Origin: Rhynchopus sp. YZ270_cl-10
Lineage: Eukaryota > Euglenozoa > Diplonemea > Diplonemida > Diplonemidae
Length of the DNA stretch: 40,587 nt
Reading direction: 5' to 3'
Assembly: GCA_964035575.1 (NCBI GenBank)
Contig: OZ037843.1
Location: 1,765,001 to 1,805,587 of the forward strand
The position numbers were made by a program, and so were the translations under genes. This document shows positions 25,766-34,778 of the stretch, piece after piece (within the stretch, counting starts at the first letter, position 1; every line of letters starts with the position of its first letter). Below the pieces are notes generated by a model. The model made no database searches. It was not told the origin of the DNA and was given only the letters and a program-made list of their open reading frames with translations.

Positions 25766-26093
25766 AGAATAATTTTTTTTTTTTCGTTTGGGGGTATTTC
25801 TTATCGCAGAGAATGTGCAAATTACTTCTTCCTGCGCAAAAATATGGGTTCCCCTTTTTTTAATGCACATGCAGATTGGTTTTAATTTTTGTCAAAATTT
25901 TCAAGATCATTTTTTAATTATTTTTTTTTGAAAACTTAGTTGTGAGACTTTTTTATTTTCCTTCTTGAAAACTCAAAACTTTCTCCCACCCACCATTTTA
26001 TATTTTCTACAATACAATTTCTAGCAATTTATCACAACTATTCAAAACTAACATAACAGTGGTCTGGGTACTTTACTTTTTGCAAAAAAAAAA

Positions 26094-26175
26094 ATGAAAA
26101 GACAACGAAAGCGAGGAAAGATCTGATGATGGGCACACTAATAAGAAGGCTAATACAAAGACAACATAAGCTGAA
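26094..26175 (+). pseudogene. Degenerate copy of the start of the multi-finger gene
   Basis: ATGAAAAGACAACGAAAGC and the following GATGATGGGCACACTAATAA parallel ATGAAAAGGCAACGTAGTG and GGATGGGCGTGCTGACAAAA at the start of the next gene. Stops break the frame and nothing further downstream is preserved. It is probably a fragment of a tandem copy. Confidence 0.55.
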
Positions 26176-26249
26176 GAGGGAAACACTTCCCCAAAACGAA
26201 AGAGAGTTTAATGAGAATTAATATTTCTATTCACATTGTTTCCCAGATT

Positions 26250-26272
26250 CCTTCTTTCTTCACATACATTAG
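26250..26272 (+). other. Putative SL trans-splice acceptor, multi-finger gene
   Basis: The pyrimidine-rich TTCCTTCTTTCTTCACATAC leads to TTAG at 26269-26272, 26 bases before the ATG at 26298. The more upstream in-frame ATG at 26211 would be removed by this acceptor. Confidence 0.5.
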
Positions 26273-26297
26273 CATAGGAACACATGGCATAAATAAT

Positions 26298-27773
26298 ATG
26301 AAAAGGCAACGTAGTGAGAGCGGGTCTGCGGATGGGCGTGCTGACAAAAAGCCTAAGACAACAAAAGAAGCAACACAGGAGGCAGAAGAAGATGATACAG
26401 AAGCTTTTCAAAAACAGACTGGAGAGGATGATGAAGAAAAGGAAAAAACAGAAGATGAGCGCAATGAACCTACAACAGTAGAATGCAGTACAAAACGGAA
26501 GAGGGGAGATGATGAACCAAGAAGTGCGCAGGAGCAGAAACCTTTCATTTGTGAAAACTGTGGTGCCAGCTTTGCAGTAGATAAACAGCTCAAAGCACAC
26601 AAAAAAGGCTCAAAAAAATGCAAAAAAACGTGTCCAAAGTGCAGAATTACGTTTTCTAATTTCCTTGAGAGGCACAATCATCAGAAGGGCTGCACAGGTG
26701 GGTTTCAGGAAGCACCTTCTACTCCTTCTCCTCAGGAAGCACCTTCTACTCCTGATGTGCCACCCCCCAAGAAGCAAAAACTGGATAAGACTTCAGACGG
26801 CCGTTTCAAATGTCCTAATTGCGATGCTACATACAAACGTATTCACAAATTGACGGAGCATCTGAAAAAATGTCAACCTGCCTGTACTCTTTGTAGGCGC
26901 AGTTTTTCATCACCTCTGCAGGCACAGAAGGAAAATCATGCGTGCTTAGGAAAACTTTGCTGTGAGCACTGTGGGGAAGAATTCACCGAGGTTAAAAACA
27001 TGAAATCACATGCAGCAACCTGCGAAAAAACATGTCCGTACTGCTATGCACAGTTTGCAGAGGTAAATATTCTACTGAAACACATCACACAATACTGCCT
27101 GAGGTTCAAAACTCTCAATTGCAAAATGGACTATCTTTCATACATTTTGCTTGGACAGGATGAGAGAGAGTTACAAAAGGAGAATGTGAGTGCTATAACA
27201 CCTGCACTGTCTGCTAGTGTTGCAGCAGTTTTGTGTTTGGCAGCCATAGAACTTCCCCAGTACTTTGACTTCAACGATTACACACCGCCGTTATTTTCCT
27301 GGCTGTTCCATTCAGCTGAAGTATTTCGCATTTCGGCGTTAAGGACTTCTTCAAGGCCATACTATGCCACACAGGATAATCTGCTAAGGTTCCAAAAAGT
27401 GCTGCTGTGGTCACACATAAATGTTCCCTTGATTAAGGACAACAAACCAAAATCTCACACCTTCAACGACTGTGTGGTCGACATCATGCAAAAAAAATGG
27501 GATCTCAGAAAGCTAAAGTCACTTGAAACAAAAAGGCAGCAGACGTATACCAAACTTGATGAGCTTGAGGAGGTTAAAGCTAGGATTATTTTGCTTGAGC
27601 ATGAGGCCAGTTTTGTTACGCTGAGAAACGTGGACCCAATGTCAAAAATGGTGTTCGACCCAGCTTCTGTGGAGGAAGCAAAGTCTATATGGAGTGCACG
27701 GCAAATAAGAAACCTCAAGGAGCTCATGATCAAAGAGCAGAACCTCATGGGGGAGCTTATAGCAAACCCGTAA
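26298..27773 (+). CDS. Multi C2H2/C2HC zinc-finger protein, cargo of module 1
   Basis: 491 residues from the ATG after the likely SL acceptor (an upstream in-frame ATG at 26211 would add 29 residues). The N-terminus is acidic and basic. Two finger clusters follow: from C85 (CENCGASF, CPKCRITF) to about 130, and from C172 (CPNCDATY, CTLCRRSF, CEHCGEEF, CPYCYAQF) to about 267. The C-terminal ~220 residues are predicted helical (LETKRQQTYTKLDELEEVKA) and match no family I know. The stop is supplied by the next array: its second repeat is the variant GTAAACCC, giving ...IANP-stop. The original C-terminus may therefore have been cut off by the array. DNA binding is inferred from the fingers. Confidence 0.7.
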   Translation: MKRQRSESGSADGRADKKPKTTKEATQEAEEDDTEAFQKQTGEDDEEKEKTEDERNEPTTVECSTKRKRGDDEPRSAQEQKPFICENCGASFAVDKQLKAHKKGSKKCKKTCPKCRITFSNFLERHNHQKGCTGGFQEAPSTPSPQEAPSTPDVPPPKKQKLDKTSDGRFKCPNCDATYKRIHKLTEHLKKCQPACTLCRRSFSSPLQAQKENHACLGKLCCEHCGEEFTEVKNMKSHAATCEKTCPYCYAQFAEVNILLKHITQYCLRFKTLNCKMDYLSYILLGQDERELQKENVSAITPALSASVAAVLCLAAIELPQYFDFNDYTPPLFSWLFHSAEVFRISALRTSSRPYYATQDNLLRFQKVLLWSHINVPLIKDNKPKSHTFNDCVVDIMQKKWDLRKLKSLETKRQQTYTKLDELEEVKARIILLEHEASFVTLRNVDPMSKMVFDPASVEEAKSIWSARQIRNLKELMIKEQNLMGELIANP

Positions 27774-28165
27774 ACCCGCAAACCCGCAAACCCGCAAACC
27801 CGCAAACCCGCAAACCCGCAAACCCGCAAACCCGCAAACCCGCAAACCCGCAAACCCGCAAACCCGCAAACCCGTAAACCCGCAAACCCGCAAACCCGTA
27901 AACCCGCAAACCCGCAAACCCGCAAACCCGCAAACCCGCAAACCCGCAAACCCGCAAACCCGCAAACCCGCAAACCCGCAAACCCGCAAACCCGCAAACC
28001 CGCAAACCCGCAAACCCGCAAACCCGCAAACCCGCAAACCCGCAAACCCGCAAACCCGCAAACCCGCAAACCCGCAAACCCGCAAACCCGCAAACCCGCA
28101 AACCCGCAAACCCGCAAACCCGCAAACCCGCAAACCCGCAAACCCGTAAACCCGCAAACCCGCAC
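27762..28165. repeat. 8-bp satellite array 2
   Basis: About 50 copies of CAAACCCG with four GTAAACCC variants, near 27770, 27872, 27897 and 28145. It overlaps the last codons of the multi-finger gene and ends at the second module unit. Confidence 0.95.
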
Positions 28166-28299
28166 TAGAAGAAAGCTCGCTAAAATGTAGGAGGCTGGTG
28201 TGGTTGTGAACAGAATTTTTTTTTTATTGTATGAAGGTTTTGCATTTTTACAAATGTGAAAGCCGAAAAAATTGAATAGAAAAATGAATTGAACTTGGC

Positions 28300-28324
28300 T
28301 CACCCCTCATTTCTCTTTTCATAG
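28300..28324 (+). other. Putative SL trans-splice acceptor, small zinc-finger gene 2
   Basis: The same pyrimidine tract and TAG as upstream of gene 1, with the AG 50 bases before the ATG at 28375. Confidence 0.5.
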
Positions 28325-28374
28325 CATTTGTGTACTCACACACCAAAAACAGGTGAACTATTTCTCAAGAAACT

Positions 28375-28939
28375 ATGAACACCATGAAGATTAAGCGGAA
28401 GCCAGTGCCCTTTGTGCAGAAGAAAGATGCACCAAGCATGTTGCCGGTGTTCAATGTGCAGGATCAAGCTCCTCATGAGAGTGAGGAATTGCCACCAATT
28501 CCAGTGTGCTCCCAGAAGAAGGAGACAGTACTAACGAAGGTACAGGAGCAAGGCGTTAAAACAGAGGAGCAAACTCAGAAGGAATCTGTGCTTCCGTCAG
28601 AACAGGCCGCAGCATTGGAAATTCCTGTTTCTGCAGAAAGCTTTTCCTCAGTGACTGAAGAGCTGAAAGAGGTGAAACAGACTGTCTCAGATCTCAAGAA
28701 ACAGCTGAACGAAGTGTTCCTTCTGTGTCAGGACATGAAAAAGGTATGTATCAACTTTTCAAGTATCACTTTCAACAACTGAAACTCAACAGGAGCTAGA
28801 CAGAAAGAGAAAGCGCGAAGCAGCAGAAGACGAAAAAATGGAAAAGACGTGTTATGCTCACGAATGCTCTAGTACTTGGAGGGGAAGGGAATTTCAACAC
28901 AAAGGTGCTCTTTTCCAGCACAATAAAGCACATCATTAG
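28375..28939 (+). CDS. Small zinc-finger protein with 49-nt intron, copy 2
   Basis: Exons 28375-28743 and 28793-28939, intron 28744-28792 (GTATGT...CAACAG). The predicted protein is again 171 residues, with coiled coil, basic stretch and the same C-terminal C2H2 finger. Visible differences from copy 1 are MLPVFN for MLAVFN, HESEE for HENEE, QKESV for QKDSV and MEK for IAK before the finger. A TGA inside the intron would end the unspliced frame at 135 residues, which supports splicing. Intactness in both copies suggests a recent duplication or selection. Confidence 0.78.
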
Positions 28940-29233
28940 AGAATAATTTATTTTTTTTTTCGTTTGGGGGTATTTCTTATCGCAGAGAATGTGCAAATTA
29001 CTTCTTCCTGCGCAAAAATATGGGTTCCCCTTTTTTATATGCACATGCAGATTGGTTTTAATTTTGTCAAAATTTTCAAGATCATTTTTTAATTATTTTT
29101 TTTTGAAAACTTAGTTGTGAGACTTTTTTATTTTCCTTCTTGAAAACGCAAAACTTTCTCCCACCCACCATTTTATATTTTCTACAATACAATTTCTAGC
29201 AATTTATCACAACTATTCAAAACTCACATAACA

Positions 29234-31604
29234 CTTCTCCCAGGAGGCAGGACCGCCCACAGCCGGTTCAAGATACCCATAGATCTTGAATCAAACGCAA
29301 AGAAGCTTTGCCCTCTTGATAGTGATCATGTAGAACTTCTTAAGCGCACAGACCTCATTGTCTGGGATGAGGTTGTTATGGCACAGGAGTCTGTGATCGA
29401 GGTAGTTGACAGAACACTGTGCAAGGTGAGGGAATGTCAGAAACCTTTTGGAGGTGTTACTGTTTTGCTTGGAGGAGACTTCCGACAGATTCTTCCTGTC
29501 CCAGGAAAAAACAAAGCCAGCTATGAGAGTATTGCGATTTCCCTAAACAACTCGTACCTTTGGAATGACCTGCTGAAAATGTCCCTCACACAGGTCATGA
29601 GGGTGAAGAATGATGATGCTTTCAGGGAGTATTTGATGAAGGTGGGAGACGGATCCATTAATGAAGATGGGTGCGTTGAAGGAGGTACTACTGAAGATGG
29701 AGGAGATACAACAGCAGTTCTGCAGGTTCCACGTGCTCTAATCTACGACAGAAACAACCAAAAGGTGACCGAGGAGAGTCTGATTTCTTTTACCTTTCCA
29801 GGCATCAGTGAGGGACATTATGAGAATTGTGCGCTGTTGTGCCCAACAAACGAACGCCAGGTGTTTATGAACGAAAAAATTCTCAGCAGATTCCCCGGGA
29901 ATACAATCACCAGCCTGTCAGAGGACACGTGCAAGGATCCCACCGCAGCCGAGTTCTTCTCCACAGAGGCCCTAAATAAAATGGACCATCCGCGTCTTCC
30001 TCCACACGCTCTAAACTTGAAGGTGAACTGCATAGTGATGCTTCTAAAGAACCTAGACCCAGCAGGAGGACTCTGCAATGGGACGCGCCTTGTTGTGAAG
30101 GAGGTGAAGAAGAACATCCTTGTCTGCACCAACCTGACAGAAGAATGCGAGTGGAAAAAGAATAACGGGTCAGATAGACCACATCCAGTTGCCATCCCTA
30201 GGCTTCCCTGCGACGGTGACGCGAAGGATTTAACGATTGATTTTACGCGTCAGCAGTTTCCTGTAAGACTCTCCTTTGCAATGACTATTAATAAATCGCA
30301 GGGGCAAACGCTCCGTAGGGTGGGCCTTGATGTGTCACAGTCGCCCTGCTTTTCTCATGGCCATCTGTACGTTGCAATGTCAAGGGTGTGCAGCAGGACC
30401 GACATCAAGATTTGTCTTCCACCTAGAGGTGACACATATCTCTACAACTGCGTCCACCAGGAGGTCATATCTGCAGTTGAGGAGTCTGTTGGGGGAATCA
30501 AAATGAATCTCAGTGCGGAAAGGAGGAAGCAGCTTAAGCGTGACCTGAGGCTCACAGAAGCAGACTATGCAAAAAGCCTACATGATATTGCAGCAAACCC
30601 AACAGAAGACCCGTCTGTGATACGCAAACCCAAAAACCTGCAAACATCTGCTGATGGAGAGAGCCCTATTGATGATGATGAATATGAAGCCTGCAATCCT
30701 GCTTGTGGGAGGCTTCTTGCAGAAGTAACATATGAAAATGAAAACTTCAGAGAAGATTACCATCCGTTTAAGTATCCAGAGGATGACAGGTATGTTGGAA
30801 AATATTGGTGCATAATTTACATAAAAATAATGTACAGGGAGAAGACAATCGACAACAGCAAGAAACTTTCAAAAGCTTTGCAAATGTCAACAACAGTTTC
30901 TGAAAAATATATGTATGTGATCATTTGTCTATGATTTAATCATAATTAAACAACAGGGGAAGATCAAATTCCATACCAGATGGATATTACAATCTGCAGG
31001 ATGTTCTGTCGATATGTGATCTGCAACTAATAAATGTTCGAGGTGATGGAACTTGTTTCTATCATGCAGTGCAGCAGCTTCTCACTGGGAAAGTAGATGA
31101 TGGGTTCAGTCTTCGTAGAACCTTTGGAGCATTCTTAGAAGAAAATGAGATTCTGTTCAGGGAGCATCCCCTCATAAGTGGAGACAAAAATACGTATGTA
31201 CTTCTTGTAACTGCTTGACTTCATACTAACCACTATCATAAAACAACAGAAGCTTTGATATCATACTCAGCCGTGTTCAGCTTAGGGCAGCTGACAAATA
31301 TGCACAGGACACTGAGATAGCATTAATGTCAGTTATGCATCATGTTCTCATCACTGTTGTAACTTCTAGAACATTTGAAAATGATGGCTACTCTTGTTTT
31401 CATTTTTTGCCAAAGGATCTTTCTCCTGAAGAGATTCTCGAAAAAATACCACCACAAAATAGACTGCTGTTAGTGCAAACTTTTTATCCTGACCATTTTA
31501 ACATTGGTACGGGAACTGATGGAAATATATTGAAAGCACACAAAAAAGCCCTATTGTCTCCAACATTTCCATCAAAGATTTTTTCTGACTTTCAAATTAT
31601 TTAA
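29234..31604 (+). CDS. Helitron-type PIF1 helicase fused to an OTU protease, 5' truncated
   Basis: Exons 29234-30789, 30957-31193 and 31250-31604; introns of 167 and 56 nt, both GTATGT...ACAG, the second with a TACTAAC branch site. The three exons keep one frame for 715 residues. The start matches the middle of a PIF1-like helicase (LLPGGRTAHSRFKIP), then a Walker B-like IVWDE, GGDFRQILPVP, GGLCNGTRLVV, FAMTINKSQGQT and LYVAMSRV. The Walker A segment and the Rep nuclease that precede it in Helitrons are missing. Helicase similarity starts right at the edge of the duplicated unit, so the gene was cut by rearrangement. The C-terminal OTU domain has GDGTCFYHAV (candidate C552) and DHFN (candidate H680); OTU fusions are known in Helitrons. 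Probably not functional as a helicase without Walker A, unless an upstream exon supplies it. Confidence 0.82.
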
Positions 31605-32130
31605 AAATTGTGAATATTTTGTGTGTTGCTTTTTTTATATTGTTGTATTTTTGGGATTTTGTTGATTGCATAAAAAAAGAAAAAAAGGTTATCATAAGTT
31701 ATTAATTGGAGTTTTGACTATATCTTGTGATGGATAAATCAAACTGTTTTTGTGGAGTTTGTTTAGTTTAAAAAAAATCAATTAGTTTGGAAATTGTCAG
31801 ATACTTTTTGACCGGTTTCAGGTTACCGGTTTCATCAGCAGTTTTGTTGTTTTTTTCTTCCCAGCCGGAGGTAATCTCTTGTGATGAAGAAGTATTTTTG
31901 TCTTGGATTGAAAAAAATAAGGAAATAGGTTAAAACATAGCTTAAACAAAAGATGAAGAAGGCGCTCACTTTGGCCGGTGAGAGTATTGTCATGCCACAA
32001 AAATAAAGATCAAAAAAAGAAAAAAAGGGAAAACAGAATATTTCTGTAGTAAAAACGCACAAAAGAATCGATCCACCTAGTTTTCCAGTTGTAAATTACT
32101 TACCAATCAACCCAACTGTCCTACAGGAAC
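31605..32130. other. Gene-free AT-rich stretch after the helicase gene
   Basis: No gene recognised. The short palindrome-like phrase GACCGGTTTCAGGTTACCGGTTTCATC (31810-31836, a direct repeat of ACCGGTTTCA) could mark an element end, but no CTRR terminus with a preceding hairpin typical of Helitrons was identified. Confidence 0.4.
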
Positions 32131-32815
32131 TTACACAAAAACCAAAAAACATGTAAAAACTGATACATGCATTTTAGGTCAAAAATACCCATTTCTCAGC
32201 GCAAATTGACCCCATCACTGCACGCACAGACTCCGGAGAGCCAAAATCAAAATTTTTTTTTTTCGATTTTTTGTAGGCAAAAATTGGTGGGAAAATTTTT
32301 TTTGGTCAAAAATCCTGGTTTTTGGGTCTCATACATGTGTATGACCAAATTTCAGGTGGTCAAAAGTGGAGTCTGACCCCCATGTCCAGGTTATGGAAAT
32401 GTCCTATGAAGCCATTGCCGAAGGAATTTTGTACTTTTGAGCATCAGAAATTAGGTACTGACCAAAAAACCCACACAAAACCCAAAAACACCAAAAATCA
32501 TGTAAAAACTGATACATGCATTTTAGGTCAAAAATACCCATTTCTCAGCGCAAATTGACCCCACCACAGCACGCACAGACTCCGGAGAGCCAAAATCAAA
32601 ATTTTTTTTTTTCGATTTTTTGTAGGCAAAAATTGGTGGGAAATTTTTTTTTGGTCAAAAATCCTGGTTTTTGGGTCTCATACATGTGTATGACCAAATT
32701 TTAGGTGGTCAAAAGTGGAGTCTGACCCCCATGTCCAGGTTATGGAAATGTCCTATGAAGCCATTCCCGAAGGAATTTTGTACTTTTGAGCATCAGAAAT
32801 TAGGTACTGAAAAAT
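32130..32815 (+). repeat. 349-bp tandem duplication
   Basis: Two copies (about 32140-32465 and 32489-32812) of a block running from CATGTAAAAACTGATACATG to GAGCATCAGAAATTAGGTAC, almost identical. No coding potential. Confidence 0.9.
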
Positions 32816-33420
32816 TTTTCCACACAAATTTGACCTGGTACTCAAGGTCAATTTGACCTTGGGTTTTCTCTCAGGGTCTTGTGACCAATTTTAATCATGT
32901 TAAAAATGGAATCTGACCCCCATGTCCAGGTCATAAAAATGCCCAATGAGTCATTTAAAGCCACTGATTTGACCTTTTGAGCAGTTGTAGTTATATGTGG
33001 CCCAATTTTCCCAGCCAGAAAATGACCCCAAAAATCACGAAAAAAAATATTTTCAAGCCGATACTCTTACACACCTAAATTTGGCCCTAAGTGTCAAAAG
33101 TGGGCCTCCAGGGTCGCAATAGCCTCATTTTATGGGGATACTGGCCATATTTCATGGTTATCTCGTTTTTTGAAATTTTTATAACATATACACCCAGTAC
33201 CTCAGAAACACAAAATATCGCAATTTTACTCACAAAAATAGCCGTGAAATGCCGCACACATTTTAGATATTCCCAGATCCTGGGGACTGAGGCCCCCGGT
33301 CGGGGCTGTCGTTTCTGGGCCCCATACTACTGGAGTGTCATATCAGAATCACTCGGAAGTAGCAAACCGCCATGAAAGATGAGATGCCAAAAGCAAGCCC
33401 TCTATTCCGTAATAACTAGA
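32816..33420. other. AT-rich non-coding stretch before array 3
   Basis: Contains partial echoes of the preceding duplication (TCTGACCCCCATGTCCAGGT at 32914) and of the 15-18 kb satellites (ATTTCATGG, GGGCCCCATA). No gene recognised. Confidence 0.45.
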
Positions 33421-34012
33421 AACCCGCAAACCCGCAAACCCGCAAACCCGCAAACCCGCAAACCCGCAAACCCGCAAACCCGCAAACCCGCAAACCCGCA
33501 AACCCGCAAACCCGCAAACCCGCAAACCCGCAAACCCGCAAACCCGCAAACCCGCAAACCCGCAAACCCGCAAACCCGCAAACCCGCAAACCCGCAAACC
33601 CGCAAACCCGCAAACCCGCAAACCCGCAAACCCGCAAACCCGCAAACCCGCAAACCCGCAAACCCGCAAACCCGCAAACCCGCAAACCCGCAAACCCGTA
33701 AACCCGCAAACCCGCAAACCCGCAAACCCGCAAACCCGCAAACCCGCAAACCCGCAAACCCGCAAACCCGCAAACCCGCAAACCCGCAAACCCGCAAACC
33801 CGCAAACCCGCAAACCCGCAAACCCGCAAACCCGCAAACCCGCAAACCCGCAAACCCGCAAACCCGCAAACCCGCAAACCCGCAAACCCGCAAACCCGCA
33901 AACCCGCAAACCCGCAAACCCGCAAACCCGCAAACCCGCAAACCCGCAAACCCGCAAACCCGCAAACCCGCAAACCCGCAAACCCGCAAACCCGCAAACC
34001 CGCAAACCCGCA
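33421..34012. repeat. 8-bp satellite array 3
   Basis: About 74 copies of AAACCCGC, with one GTAAACCC variant near 33698. The right flank, GCACGAGAAG...GCTGGTGTGGTTG, resembles the right flanks of arrays 1 and 2. Confidence 0.96.
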
Positions 34013-34340
34013 CGAGAAGTGAGCAACCATCGTTTTCTCGCTGGTGTGGTTGATAGCTGGATGGTGTGATTGTAGTGTTTTATTGTTTAACTTTAATGGT
34101 AGTGCTGATGTGGGTACGTTCGTCATGGCAAGACATAACGATGAAGTTTCTGGGAGGTGTGAGATCTTCTTTTGGTGCTTTTTCCTGAGTTGAAGAATGG
34201 TGAAAGACGCAAAAACGTTAGATACTGGGCTAGTATAGGACTCTTGCGGGTCAACGTATCAATCTGGGGAGCGTATATATCTTCATAGCGTAAAAATACC
34301 TGCATTTTGCATTTTAGGGTATCACTAAATAACAACATTT
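34013..34340. other. Flank of array 3
   Basis: The first ~50 bases are a diverged relative of the module-unit start. The remainder has no recognisable gene. Confidence 0.4.
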
Positions 34341-34756
34341 AAGTAGTTTAAATACTCTGTAAAATGCAAAAATCTCGGGGATAAATGGTTTATGGGTGCA
34401 TAAGAGTCAATTGCAGGGTTATGCGATCATAACTGACCAAGCATTACATAATGTCTAGAATTTATCATGGTGCTGTAAACACCTGTGTTTTCGGGTAAAT
34501 GGCTAATAACCATATCTATAACCCCTCAAATATGCACGAAAATGCAAAAATCTCAGGATTATAGGGTTGTTGGCCACATTTGAGTTCATTGCGGGGTTGT
34601 ATGGCCATATCCGAGCATCACACAATGTCTAGAATTTGAACTATACAACAAATACCTGTATTTTGGTGTGAAATGCATATAACCATATCTGCCTCATCAT
34701 GCACGAAAATGAAGAAATTCTGGGTATGTGCGGTTATTGGCCACATCTGAGTCAAT
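34340..34756 (+). repeat. 172-bp satellite units next to the terminal array
   Basis: Landmarks GAGTCAATTGCAGGGTTATGC (34404), TTCATTGCGGGGTTGTATGG (34585) and CACATAATGTCTAGAATTT identify about two and a half forward units of the 13-14 kb satellite. Confidence 0.8.
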
Positions 34757-34766
34757 GCGGGTTTGC
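34757..34766 (-). repeat. Single inverted 8-bp repeat copy at the array edge
   Basis: GCGGGTTTGC is the G-rich strand of the satellite on the plus strand, only 16 bases from the start of the C-rich array; together they can form a hairpin. Confidence 0.6.
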
Positions 34767-34778
34767 TGGGTATTTTTG

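Larger units (their letters stand above)
24991..26070 (+). repeat. Module unit, copy 1 (duplicated ~1.07 kb)
   Basis: From AAGAAGAAAGCTCGCTAAAA to the ACATAACA near 26063, the sequence recurs at 28166-29233 with only scattered changes. It contains the small zinc-finger gene and a long T-rich 3' flank. Both copies start exactly at the right edge of an 8-bp array. The flank of array 3 (34013 on) keeps only GAGAAG and GCTGGTGTGGTTG of it. Confidence 0.92.
28166..29233 (+). repeat. Module unit, copy 2
   Basis: Near-identical to 24991-26070. The copy ends at ACATAACA. The next base in copy 1 begins the multi-finger region, while here it begins helicase coding, so the same unit edge is joined to two different cargos. 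Confidence 0.92.

Noticed and set aside
33421-34012. CRISPR-like array
   Set aside because: The repeats are 8 bp with no spacers, and the genome is eukaryotic.
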